64,000 nt of DNA from Streptomyces oryzae. Lineage in GTDB: Bacteria; Actinomycetota; Actinomycetes; Streptomycetales; Streptomycetaceae. The translations under genes were made by a program, and so were the position numbers. The DNA lies in assembly GCF_017676365.1 (NCBI RefSeq), contig NZ_JADKMA010000005.1, positions 29,628 through 93,627 on the forward strand. Direction: 5' to 3'. Positions 16,620 through 24,892 of this stretch are shown one piece after another. The number at the start of each line of letters is the position of its first letter. Position 1 is the first letter of the stretch. The notes beneath the pieces were generated by a model that was not told the origin of the DNA, made no database searches, and was given only the letters and a program-made list of their open reading frames with translations.

Positions 16620-17807
16620 TCACTCGACGATGGTGCCCCTCAGATAACCCGCGGCGTGTGCGGCGCGTTCCCGCACATCGGCGAGGTCGTCACCGTAGAC
16701 GTTGACGTGCCCCACCTTGCGGCCCGGTTTCACGTCCTTGCCGTACATGTGGATCTTGAGCTGGGGGTCGCGCGCCATGCAGTGCACATACGCGGAGTAC
16801 ATGTCGGGGTAGTCGCCGCCCAGCACGTTGGCCATCACGGTCCAGCGCTCACGGCAGCGCGGGTCGCCCAGCGGCAGGTCCAGCACTGCCCGCACATGGT
16901 TGGCGAACTGCGAGGTGACGGCGCCGTCCTGGGTCCAGTGACCGGAGTTGTGCGGGCGCATGGCCAGCTCGTTGACGAGCAGCCTGCCGTCCCTGGTCTC
17001 GAACAGCTCGACGGCCAGATGCCCGACGACGCCCAGCTCGTGCGCGACGCGCAGCGCCATCTCCTGGGCGCGCACCGCGGCGTCCTCGGCCAGCTCGGGC
17101 GCGGGGGCGATCACCGTGTCGCAGACCCCGTCGACCTGGATGGACTCCACCACCGGGTAGGCGACGGCCTGCCCGTGCGGGGAGCGGACGACGTTCGCGG
17201 CGAGCTCCCGCGCGAAGTCGACCTTCTCCTCGGCGAGCACGGGGACGCCCGCCTTGAACGGCTCGGCCGCGGTCGGGTCGTCGGCGCCGCGTACCACCCA
17301 TACGCCCTTGCCGTCGTAGCCGCCGCGCACGGTCTTGAGGACGACGGGGAAGCCGTTGCCGTCGCTGTTGCCGGTGGCACTCCCGTCGCCGCTCCCGGCG
17401 CCCTCCGCCGCGAACGCCGCCACGTCCTTGGGCCCGCTCACGATGCGGTTGCGCGGCGCGGGCACCCCGAGCTCGGCGAGGCGGGCGCGCATCACGCCCT
17501 TGTCCTGCGCGTGCACGAGGGCATCGGGGCCCGGGCGGACCGGGATGCCGTCGGCCTCCAGCGCGCGGAGGTGCTCGGTGGGCACATGTTCGTGATCGAA
17601 AGTGATCACATCGCAGCCCTCGGCAAACCGCCGCAGCGTGTCCAGATCTCGGTAGTCACCAACGACAACGTCGTTGACGACTTGTGCCGCCGAGTCCTGC
17701 GCCGTATCGGACAGAAGCTTGAATCTGATGCCGAGCGGGATGCCAGCCTCGTGGGTCATACGAGCGAGCTGGCCGCCGCCGACCATGCCGACTACCGGGA
17801 AAGTCAC
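16620..17807 (-). CDS. purK: N5-carboxyaminoimidazole ribonucleotide synthase
   Basis: 395 aa. ATP-grasp enzyme: VVGMVGGGQLARM (5-17) is the classic N-terminal motif, VLKTVRGGYDGKGVWVV is the ATP-binding loop, VELFETRDGRLLVNELAMRPHNSGHWT carries the metal ligands. It makes N5-CAIR from AIR, bicarbonate and ATP. A Gly/Ser/Asn-rich insertion (GAGSGDGSATGNSDGNG) interrupts the region before the ATP-binding loop; it looks like a lineage-specific surface loop. It is the first gene of the purKE operon. Confidence 0.96.
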   Translation of the reverse strand: MTFPVVGMVGGGQLARMTHEAGIPLGIRFKLLSDTAQDSAAQVVNDVVVGDYRDLDTLRRFAEGCDVITFDHEHVPTEHLRALEADGIPVRPGPDALVHAQDKGVMRARLAELGVPAPRNRIVSGPKDVAAFAAEGAGSGDGSATGNSDGNGFPVVLKTVRGGYDGKGVWVVRGADDPTAAEPFKAGVPVLAEEKVDFARELAANVVRSPHGQAVAYPVVESIQVDGVCDTVIAPAPELAEDAAVRAQEMALRVAHELGVVGHLAVELFETRDGRLLVNELAMRPHNSGHWTQDGAVTSQFANHVRAVLDLPLGDPRCRERWTVMANVLGGDYPDMYSAYVHCMARDPQLKIHMYGKDVKPGRKVGHVNVYGDDLADVRERAAHAAGYLRGTIVE

Positions 17808-17924
17808 GGCTCCAGGGTACGGGGCCCGCAGGGGCGCCAGGCCCGCCCCTGCGGGCTTGCCGGGCCTCTCCTATGCTCGGCGGCGGTCGATCGGCAGCGG
17901 GATCTGCGGACTTCGGGGGACGAT

Positions 17925-18413
17925 GTGCGGCGTATGAAACCAGCCACACTGGCGGTCGCAGTGCTGCTGGCCGTCTCGGCGTGCGGCGGCGGGGACGGAA
18001 ACGCAAACGGCGCAGGCGGGAACGGGGGCGGCAACGGGAACGGGAGCGACGACGGCGGCACCGGTGTGCCCCGCCCGCGCGAGTTCGGCCCCCACGAGAC
18101 CCGGGTCCGGGTACGCCCGCACGAACAGTTCGTACTGAAGGTCCCTTACCGGCCCGGCGAGGGCTACCGCTGGATCGTCCGCGGGCAGCGGCCCGACCCG
18201 GAGACCGTCACGCTCATCGACACCAGGAACCAGGACCTCGACCCGGACCGCCCGGGTGATACCGGCGAGCGCTGGTACTCCTATCGGGCGGAGCAGCCCG
18301 GCAGCACCGAGCTCCGGCTGCGCGAGTGCTTCCAGTGCGGGACCGAGCGCCAGGTGGTGGACGAGGACCACCGGGTCACGGACGTCACCTTCCGCGTCAC
18401 CGTCACCCGCTGA
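17925..18413 (+). CDS. Lipoprotein, possibly an I42 (chagasin-like) protease inhibitor
   Basis: About 162 aa from GTG 17925 (GGGGG at 17915-17919 fits it); ATG 17934 is the alternative. Lipobox LLAVSACGGG, with the lipidated Cys at about residue 20, then an Asn/Gly-rich spacer. The folded part has RPGEGYRWIV, a possible relative of the chagasin NPTTGYxW loop, YRAEQPGSTELRLRECFQCG and a closing VTFRVTV strand, the general plan of the immunoglobulin-like I42 cysteine-protease inhibitors. The CFQC pair is unusual and could form a disulfide. It is therefore a surface-anchored protein; inhibitor function is a weak inference. Divergent from purK. Confidence 0.75.
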   Translation: MRRMKPATLAVAVLLAVSACGGGDGNANGAGGNGGGNGNGSDDGGTGVPRPREFGPHETRVRVRPHEQFVLKVPYRPGEGYRWIVRGQRPDPETVTLIDTRNQDLDPDRPGDTGERWYSYRAEQPGSTELRLRECFQCGTERQVVDEDHRVTDVTFRVTVTR

Positions 18414-18523
18414 AGAGCAACCGTTCGTGCTCCGGCTGCGTCAATCGCCCTACAGAGCGAATGCGGGGCTGGTTAGCATGGGTCAGCCTTCGACGACCGA
18501 CCGAAACGGGGCTCAGTATCGCT

Positions 18524-19123
18524 ATGGGGAACTGGCGCGTGATGCGCCCGGGACTGGAACGACTCGTGCGCGAACTGGCCAAGTTCGGCGCCGTCGGTGC
18601 GCTGGGCTTCCTGGTGAACGTCGCGATCTTCAACCTGTGCATCCACACGTTCCAGCTCGCCCCCATCCGCTCCGGAGTCATCTCGCAGGTCGTCGCGATC
18701 GGCACCAACTACCTGGGCAACCGCTACTGGACCTACCGGCACATCGACAAGAACCGGATCCACCGCGAGACGGTCCTCTTCTTCCTCTTCAGCGGCGTCG
18801 GGCTGGTCCTGGAGAACGGCATTCTCGCCCTGTCGCACTACGGCTTCGGCTACACCTCGCCGCTCGCCGACAACATCGCCAAGAACGTCATCGGACTCGC
18901 CATCGGCACCGCCTTCCGCTTCTGGGCGTACCGGACCTGGGTGTTCAAGGTGGGCACCAAGGAGGCCGCGCCCGCCGATGTCCGCCTCCCCGTCGAGCCT
19001 GCCGATCCGGTCGACCCTGTGCATCCCGTCGAACCGGCGGCCTCAGTCAGAGGCGGGCGTGTCGAGATCGGCGGCCTCACGGCTGAGGAACAGCGCGAAG
19101 ACCGGCGGCAGCTGCTGAAGTAG
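18524..19123 (+). CDS. GtrA-family membrane protein
   Basis: About 199 aa from ATG 18524; GTG 18539 or ATG 18542 are alternative starts. GtrA fold with four membrane helices: LAKFGAVGALGFLVNVAIF, VISQVVAIGTNYLGNRYWTY, TVLFFLFSGVGLVLENGIL and NVIGLAIGTAFRFWAYRTWVF. The last contains the conserved FRFWAYRTWVF end. The family helps move or present polyprenyl-linked sugars for wall polysaccharide decoration. A charged Pro/Val/Glu tail (about 145-199) follows. Its last 81 bp overlap the 3' end of the convergent histidine-kinase gene, so part of this tail is encoded antisense to the kinase. Confidence 0.88.
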   Translation: MGNWRVMRPGLERLVRELAKFGAVGALGFLVNVAIFNLCIHTFQLAPIRSGVISQVVAIGTNYLGNRYWTYRHIDKNRIHRETVLFFLFSGVGLVLENGILALSHYGFGYTSPLADNIAKNVIGLAIGTAFRFWAYRTWVFKVGTKEAAPADVRLPVEPADPVDPVHPVEPAASVRGGRVEIGGLTAEEQREDRRQLLK

Positions 19124-20329
19124 CTCCAGCCGCCCGCCGTCCGCCTCCGCGAGATCGCGTGCGACGGCGAGGCCGAGCCCTGTGGAGTTGTGGCCGCTGA
19201 CGGTCCGCTCGAAGACCCGCGAGCCCAGCGCCTCGTCCACCCCGGGACCCTCGTCCGTGACCTCGACCACCACCTGGTTCCCGGTGACCCGGGTACGCAG
19301 CGCGACCGTGCCGTCGCCGTGCATCAGCGAGTTCTCGATCAGCGTCGCCAGCACCTGGGCCACCGCGCCGGGCGTGCCCACGGCGCGCAGTCCCGTCTTG
19401 CCGGAGCGCACGATGGCGCGACCCGCACTGCGGTAGGCCGGCTTCCACTCCTCTATCTGCTGCTTGACGACCTCGTCCAGGTCGAAGCTGACGGCCGAGC
19501 CGGTACGCGGGTCGCGGGAGTTGGTCAGCAGCCGCTGCACCACGTCCGTGAGCCGCTCGACCTGGGCGAGCGCGATGGTCGCCTCCTCCTTGACGACGGC
19601 GCGGTCCTCCGCTCCGTCCCCGTCGGCCATCGCGATGATCTCCTCCAGCCGCATGGACAGCGCCGTGAGCGGGGTGCGCAGCTGGTGCGAGGCGTCGGCG
19701 GCCAGCCGCCGCTCGGCGGTGAGCATCCGGCCGATCCGGTCCGCGCTGGCGTCGAGCACATCGGCGACCCGGTCCAGCTCCGGCACCCCGTAGCGGCGGT
19801 GCCGCGGCCGCGGGTCGCCGGAGCCGAGCCGCTCGGCGGTCTCGGCCAGGTCGGTGAGCGGCGCCGCGACCCGGTGTGCCTGGCGTACGGCCAGCACGGC
19901 GGCGGCGATCACGGCGAGCAGGGCGACCGCGAGGATGATCAGCAGGGTGCGGCCGACCTCGGCCCGTACCGCGGAGCGGGACGCCTGCACGGTGACGCGC
20001 TCGCCGTGCGCGCCGGTCTCCTTGGCCTCGACCACAGCGCCCGAGGGCCGGTCACCGACCTCGATGGGCGGCCGGCCGGGCAACTCGACGCGGATGTAGC
20101 GGACGTAGCGGTCCTTGGAGGTGGTGACGCCGATGGACTCCTTCGTCACCCGCTCCCGGGCCACCAGCCGGCTCTCGACGGTGGAGACCAGGCGGACCGC
20201 CTCGGAGCGGACGTTCTCCTTGGTGCTGTTCTCGATCGTGCGGGACTCGACGATGACGAGGGAGATGCCGAAGACCGCGACGACGACGAGGACGACGGCG
20301 AGGATGGACAGGATCAGCCGACGGCGCAC
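19043..20329 (-). CDS. Two-component sensor histidine kinase
   Basis: 428 aa. Membrane helices at about 4-28 and 128-147 enclose an extracytoplasmic sensor of about 100 residues. A HAMP segment follows (AHRVAAPLTDLAETAERLG). The H box LAADASHQLRTPLTALSMRLEEI has the phospho-His at about 215. The catalytic domain has an N box (ENSLMHGDG) and G boxes (DEGPGVDEALGSRVFE, STGLGLAVARDLAEADGG). It is the partner of the response regulator 42 bp upstream, in one operon. The signal sensed is unknown. The C-terminus (REAADLDTPASD) overlaps the convergent GtrA gene. Confidence 0.94.
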   Translation of the reverse strand: MRRRLILSILAVVLVVVAVFGISLVIVESRTIENSTKENVRSEAVRLVSTVESRLVARERVTKESIGVTTSKDRYVRYIRVELPGRPPIEVGDRPSGAVVEAKETGAHGERVTVQASRSAVRAEVGRTLLIILAVALLAVIAAAVLAVRQAHRVAAPLTDLAETAERLGSGDPRPRHRRYGVPELDRVADVLDASADRIGRMLTAERRLAADASHQLRTPLTALSMRLEEIIAMADGDGAEDRAVVKEEATIALAQVERLTDVVQRLLTNSRDPRTGSAVSFDLDEVVKQQIEEWKPAYRSAGRAIVRSGKTGLRAVGTPGAVAQVLATLIENSLMHGDGTVALRTRVTGNQVVVEVTDEGPGVDEALGSRVFERTVSGHNSTGLGLAVARDLAEADGGRLELLQQLPPVFALFLSREAADLDTPASD

Positions 20330-20371
20330 GGTGCTTCTTTCCTCGGTCTTGCAGGGCGCACGGGGTGCGTA

Positions 20372-21052
20372 TCAGCTCTTCTCGAAGCGGAAGCCCACGC
20401 CGCGCACGGTGGCGATGTAGCGGGGGTTGGCCGCGTCGTCGCCGAGCTTCTTGCGGAGCCAGGAGATGTGCATGTCCAGCGTCTTGGTCGAGGACCACCA
20501 CGTGGTGTCCCACACCTCGCGCATCAGCTGGTCCCGGGTGACGACCCGGCCCGCGTCCCGCACCAGCACCCGCAGCAGGTCGAACTCCTTGGCGGTCAGC
20601 TGCAGCTCCTCGTCGCCCATCCAGGCGCGGTGCGACTCGACGTCGATCCGTACGCCGTGGGTGGCCGGGGGCTGGGCCGGCTCGGCGGGGGTCCCGCGGC
20701 GCAGCAGGGCGCGGACCCGCGCCAGGAGCTCGGCGAGCCGGAAGGGCTTGGTGACGTAGTCGTCAGCCCCCGCGTCGAGCCCGACGACGGTGTCCACCTC
20801 GTCGGCGCGCGCGGTCAGGACCAGGACGGGGAACGAGTGGCCCTCGTTGCGCAGCCTGCGGCACACCTCGAGACCGTCCATCCCGGGCAGTCCCAGATCG
20901 AGCACGACCAGGTCGATGCCCTCGCGCAGCCCGGCATCGAGCGCGGTGGGGCCGTCCTCGCGCACCTCGACCTCGTATCCCTCCCGGCGCAGGGCGCGGG
21001 CCAGCGGCTCCGAGATCGACGCGTCATCCTCGGCGAGCAGTACACGGGTCAT
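20372..21052 (-). CDS. Two-component response regulator, OmpR/PhoB type
   Basis: 226 aa from ATG 21052 (MTRVLLAEDDASIS). Receiver domain with acidic pocket EDD (8-10), phospho-acceptor Asp52 in VVLDLGLPGMDG, and switch Lys in DYVTKPF. The winged-helix output domain (about 125-226) has the family signature KEFDLLRVLVRDAGRVVTRDQLM and RGVGFRF. First gene of an operon with the histidine kinase. Target genes are not evident. Confidence 0.95.
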   Translation of the reverse strand: MTRVLLAEDDASISEPLARALRREGYEVEVREDGPTALDAGLREGIDLVVLDLGLPGMDGLEVCRRLRNEGHSFPVLVLTARADEVDTVVGLDAGADDYVTKPFRLAELLARVRALLRRGTPAEPAQPPATHGVRIDVESHRAWMGDEELQLTAKEFDLLRVLVRDAGRVVTRDQLMREVWDTTWWSSTKTLDMHISWLRKKLGDDAANPRYIATVRGVGFRFEKS

Positions 21053-21373
21053 GCACCGATGGTAGTCCGCGTGGCCGAGCGTAAGTGGGCACACGGTTCG
21101 CTCCCCGGCGAGACCGACGATCTCCAGGTGAGATGGACACGTCACCGACGAAACAGCGGGCAGGTTCCGTGATCCACCTGTGATGTATCTCGCAAGCTCT
21201 TCCCTGGAGCCGCGCACGGTGACTTATGGTGAATGCACTTATGTAGTGAACGTCGAGGACTCCTGGCGCCACAGCACCACCGGCCGGGGGTCCTTTTCCG
21301 TGCACGGGTCCCGCCTGCGGACAGCGCCGCTGAGCAGCGCGGCCCCGGCAGTGCAATGGCAAGGAACACCGAT
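21053..21373. promoter_or_regulatory. Divergent promoter region of regulator and peptide transporter
   Basis: About 320 bp with no convincing gene. It holds the promoters of the response-regulator operon (leftward) and of the transporter (rightward). A TTATGGTGAATG/CTTATGTAGTG patch near 21223-21247 is the most AT-rich part and a plausible promoter core, but no element could be assigned with confidence. Confidence 0.5.
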
Positions 21374-22897
21374 ATGGCGCCCAGCATGACGAAGGCCGCC
21401 CCCGGCACAACCGGCAAGACCTTCTTCGGCCACCCACGAGGTCTGGCCACGCTCTTCATGACGGAGATGTGGGAGCGCTTCAGCTTCTACGGGCTCCGCG
21501 CACTGCTCGTCGTCTACCTCGTGGCCGGCGGGCCCGACGCGGGCCAGGGCGGCGCGGGCCACCAGGGTGGCGGCCTGGCCATGACCCTGGCCACGGCCAC
21601 GGCCATCTACTCCGTCTACAACGCCATGGTCTATCTGCTGACCATGCCGGGCGGCTGGTTCGGCGACCGGCTCTGGGGCCCCCGCAAGACGGTCACCGTC
21701 GGCGCGGGCATCATCATGATCGGCCACCTCACCCTGGCGCTGCCGGGGCAGGCGTCGTTCTTCATCGGGCTCGCCTGCGTGGCCACCGGCTCCGGGCTGC
21801 TGAAGGCCAACATCTCCAAGATGGTCGGCGACCTGTACAACGGCCCCGACGACCCGCGCAGGGACGGCGGCTTCACGGTCTTCTACATGGGCATCAACAC
21901 GGGTTCGTTCCTCGCCCCGTTCGTCATCGGCACCGTCGGCCAGACCGTCAGCTGGCACCTGGGCTTCGGCATGGCGGCCGTCGGTATGGGCCTCGGCCTG
22001 GTGCAGTTCCTGATCGGCTCGCGCCACCTGGACCCCAGGAGCAGCCGGATCCCCGCGCCGCTGACGGCGCAGGAGAAGACCGCCGTGCTGCGCAAGTCGC
22101 TGCTGTGGCTGGTCGTCGCCATCCTCTTCTACGGCGTCGTGGTCGCCACCGGCACCTTCACGCTGAACTGGGCGATGGTCCCGCTCACCGTACTGGGGCT
22201 GCTCATTCCGCTCGGGATGCTGGTGCGGATCAAGCGCGACACGGAGCTCACCCGGGCCGAGCAGGGCCGGATGACCGGGTACATCTGGTTCTTCGCCGCC
22301 GCTGCGATCTTCTGGATGATCTACGACCAGGGCGCCTCGACGGTGCAGGCGTTCGGCGACGCGAAGACCTCCACGCAGCTCTTCGGCTGGGACTTCCCCT
22401 CGACCTGGTTCCAGTCGATCAACCCGCTCTTCATCATCCTGCTCGCGCCGGTCTTCGCGGCCCTGTGGCTGGCCCTCAACCGGCGCGGCAGGGAGCCGAC
22501 GACCACCGCGAAGTTCGCCTTCTCGCTGGCCGTGATGGGTCTGTCGTTCTTCCTCTTCGTCATCCCGATGGCGATGGCCTCCGACGGTACGAAGGTGAGC
22601 CCGCTGTGGCTGGTACTGATCTTCCTGCTGCACACCGTCGCCGAGCTGTGCCTGTCGCCGGTCGGCCTGTCGGTGACCACCAAGCTGGCCCCGGCGAAGT
22701 ACGCGAGCCAGCTGATGGGCGTCTGGTTCCTCGCCGTGACCGCGGGTGACAGCATCACGGGGCTGCTGTCCATCGGCGGTGTCGACCTCAGCACCACCGG
22801 AGTCGTCGCCATGGAAGCCACCCTCTCGGCGCTGGCGGGCTTCGCGGTCTACATGTACCGGCGGCAGATCACCGCGACGATGACGGAAGTGAAGTAG
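21374..22897 (+). CDS. Proton-dependent oligopeptide transporter (POT/PTR, MFS)
   Basis: About 507 aa from ATG 21374, preceded by AAGGAA at 21361-21366; ATG 21356 would add six residues. The signature MTEMWERFSFYGLRALLVVYL (ExxERFxYY-like proton-coupling motif in helix 1) and a GGWFGDRLWGPR loop identify a bacterial di-/tripeptide:proton symporter. About 14 membrane helices, with the usual extra pair in the middle. Takes up short peptides into the cytoplasm. The 3' end overlaps the convergent operon by 29 bp. Confidence 0.93.
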   Translation: MAPSMTKAAPGTTGKTFFGHPRGLATLFMTEMWERFSFYGLRALLVVYLVAGGPDAGQGGAGHQGGGLAMTLATATAIYSVYNAMVYLLTMPGGWFGDRLWGPRKTVTVGAGIIMIGHLTLALPGQASFFIGLACVATGSGLLKANISKMVGDLYNGPDDPRRDGGFTVFYMGINTGSFLAPFVIGTVGQTVSWHLGFGMAAVGMGLGLVQFLIGSRHLDPRSSRIPAPLTAQEKTAVLRKSLLWLVVAILFYGVVVATGTFTLNWAMVPLTVLGLLIPLGMLVRIKRDTELTRAEQGRMTGYIWFFAAAAIFWMIYDQGASTVQAFGDAKTSTQLFGWDFPSTWFQSINPLFIILLAPVFAALWLALNRRGREPTTTAKFAFSLAVMGLSFFLFVIPMAMASDGTKVSPLWLVLIFLLHTVAELCLSPVGLSVTTKLAPAKYASQLMGVWFLAVTAGDSITGLLSIGGVDLSTTGVVAMEATLSALAGFAVYMYRRQITATMTEVK

Positions 22898-23801
22898 CCG
22901 TCTCCTCCGGCCGGGAGCCCTCCCGGCTGCGCGGCGAGCGGGACCACCTCTCGACGAGCCGCATCCCGAGCCGGAAGACCAGCAGCGGGACGACCACGCA
23001 CAGCAGTGCCCAGAAGAGGGTCACGCCCCAGGGGCGGCCCACGTCCCAGGGCTGCTCGGTCAGCACCCGCCGGTCGAGCTTGGCCGCGACCGTGTACGCA
23101 CCGTGCGCGCCCGAGGCCAGCTCGACCGGCAGCTCGACCCGCGCCTTCCTGCCCGGATCGATGGTGCCCCGCCACTGCTGGCGCTCCCAGTCGGGGGCGA
23201 GGACGCCATGCGAGGTGCCGACCTCGAAGACCGGGTCCCGGGCACGGTCGGCGCCCAGATTGCCGACCGTCAGCACCAGCTTCCGCTGCTCGGGAGCGCC
23301 GAACCAGTTGAGCAGCCCGCTGTCCCCCTCCAGCCGCGCCGCCAGCACCGTGAGCCGCCCGCCCGTGCGCTTCTCCGGCAGCGGCTTCACCGGGTGCCCG
23401 GCGACCTCGAGCTTCGCGTTCGCGGCCGCGTAGGCGCCGGTCACCGTGGCGGCCCGTACGACGCACGGGCACGGCTTCGGCGGCTCGGCGACGGGGATCT
23501 GCTTGCGGAAGCGGCCGTTCCCGTCCGTGGTGACGGCCCGGCCTTCGGCGTTGGCGCAGGCGTTGGTGCCGCCGATCGCGTTCTGACCGCACAGCAGCAG
23601 CGTGAGCAGGGTGTCGGGGCGCCACCCTGTGCCCCGCACCGTGATGTTCGCCCCCGCGCCCGCCTCGCTCCGGGAGAGGGTGATCTTCGGCTGCCGGTTG
23701 TGAACGGCATCCGCCGGTGCTTCGTTGGGAACGGCGAGCGAGATGACGCAGCCCGCCAACGCGCCCAGCAGGACTGCGGTGTGCCGGATGGTGGTCCTCA
23801 C
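22869..23801 (-). CDS. Secreted Ig-like protein with C-terminal membrane anchor
   Basis: 310 aa, GTG start overlapping the previous stop by 4 bp (GTGA). N-terminal signal segment (HTAVLLGALAGCVISLAVPNEAPADA) is followed by an Ig-like domain, ITLSRSEAGAGANITVRGTGWRPDTLLTLLLCGQ, typical of neocarzinostatin/IPT-like surface folds with paired Cys residues (CGQ, NACAN, PCPC). Then comes a domain with LPEKRTGGRLTVLAARLEGDSGLLNWFGAPEQRKL, and a C-terminal helix (VTLFWALLCVVVPLLVFRLGMRL) plus a basic cytoplasmic tail. No known function. It is the last gene of a three-gene surface operon and probably interacts with its partners at the membrane-wall interface. Confidence 0.82.
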   Translation of the reverse strand: MRTTIRHTAVLLGALAGCVISLAVPNEAPADAVHNRQPKITLSRSEAGAGANITVRGTGWRPDTLLTLLLCGQNAIGGTNACANAEGRAVTTDGNGRFRKQIPVAEPPKPCPCVVRAATVTGAYAAANAKLEVAGHPVKPLPEKRTGGRLTVLAARLEGDSGLLNWFGAPEQRKLVLTVGNLGADRARDPVFEVGTSHGVLAPDWERQQWRGTIDPGRKARVELPVELASGAHGAYTVAAKLDRRVLTEQPWDVGRPWGVTLFWALLCVVVPLLVFRLGMRLVERWSRSPRSREGSRPEETATSLPSSSR

Positions 23802-24889
23802 TTCGCCGCTCCTGTGGTTGGCGCCGGACGTCGGGATCGAGGCCGTCGTACAGACCGCCGGACCCGCGCCGTTGTGCTTGCTCGCCGCGTCGGCGGGGTG
23901 GAGAGTGCGGGGGCTCCGCCCCCTCGCCGCCGGACGCGTCTGCGACGGGCGTACCAGGCAACGCCCCCGCCCGCGAGGACGAGCAGCAGGCCGACGGCCC
24001 GGCCCCACGGCACGGCTGTGTACGAGGCAGCGGCGGAATCGCGGGCTCCGTCTGCGGCCGTCACCGTGAGGCGGACGTCGGCCATGTCCGCCGCGGGCGG
24101 GTGCGGCCAGCGTTCCTGGCGGGTGACGCGCTGGCCGGGGAGCAGTTCGACGGGCAGCTCGCGCGCCGGCTGCCGTACCAGCTGGCCGAACAGTCCGTCC
24201 GCGCGCACGGCGAGCCGGGGCCGCAGCGCCGTATTGCCCCGGTTGACCAGCGTGTAGCCGATCACCGCTGCGCCGTCGTCCGCCTCCTCGACGTGGACGT
24301 TCTCCACGCTCAGCGCCGCCAGGGCCGGACCGCTGACCCGCAGATACATCCGTACCCCCAGCGTCCGTCTGCCGTCGCTGACGACGACCGCGGCGGGGTG
24401 GTCGCCGGGGACGGCACCGTCGGGGACCGTCACGCTCAGCGGCACCTCGGCACGGGTGTGCGGGGGCACCTCGACGGTGTCCTCGGCGAGGGCGATCCAC
24501 GTACCGGAGCCGCGGCTGCGGCCCTCCTCCCGTACGGCGAGCCCACCGCTGCGGGCGTTGTACGCGTCGGCCCCGCGCAGCCGGAACCTGCGGGGCGCGT
24601 CGCTCTCGTTGGTGAGCGCGAGGGAGTCCCGGAGCACGGTGCCGGGCGGGCCTTCCAGATGGAAGTAGGAGCGTGCGTCGGGCGTCGCGCGGCCCGCGGG
24701 CGGAGAGGGAGCCGCCGACCACGGGGGCTTTCCGGCCGACGCGGCGAGCGCGGGATTGCCCGCTCCCAGCAGGCAGAGCACCGCGAGTGCACAGACCAGC
24801 ACCCCCCGGGTGCGGCCCGGTGAACGTTCCCGGGTGCGGGGGGCCGGTGCGCCGACGGCACCACGGTGGGGCGGGGTGCGGCCCACCAC
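23798..24889 (-). CDS. DUF916-like (WxL-interacting type) membrane protein
   Basis: 363 aa. Basic N-terminus and signal helix (GVLVCALAVLCLLGAGNPALAA, about 29-50). The exported part starts ARSYFHLEGPPGTVLRDSLALTNESDAPRRFRLRGADAYN and continues with VEVPPHTRAEVPLSVTVPDGAVPGDHPAAVVVS, the layout of the DUF916/WxL-protein-interacting family: a beta-sandwich that binds wall proteins. A second sandwich and one membrane helix (AVGLLLVLAGGGVAWYARRRRVRR) end it, with an Arg-rich cytoplasmic tail. In Firmicutes such proteins tether partner surface proteins; here the neighbours are an LPXTG protein (3 bp upstream) and another anchored protein (4-bp overlap downstream). Assignment rests on motif layout. 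Confidence 0.78.
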   Translation of the reverse strand: MVGRTPPHRGAVGAPAPRTRERSPGRTRGVLVCALAVLCLLGAGNPALAASAGKPPWSAAPSPPAGRATPDARSYFHLEGPPGTVLRDSLALTNESDAPRRFRLRGADAYNARSGGLAVREEGRSRGSGTWIALAEDTVEVPPHTRAEVPLSVTVPDGAVPGDHPAAVVVSDGRRTLGVRMYLRVSGPALAALSVENVHVEEADDGAAVIGYTLVNRGNTALRPRLAVRADGLFGQLVRQPARELPVELLPGQRVTRQERWPHPPAADMADVRLTVTAADGARDSAAASYTAVPWGRAVGLLLVLAGGGVAWYARRRRVRRRGGGAPALSTPPTRRASTTARVRRSVRRPRSRRPAPTTGAAK

Positions 24890-24892
24890 GGG

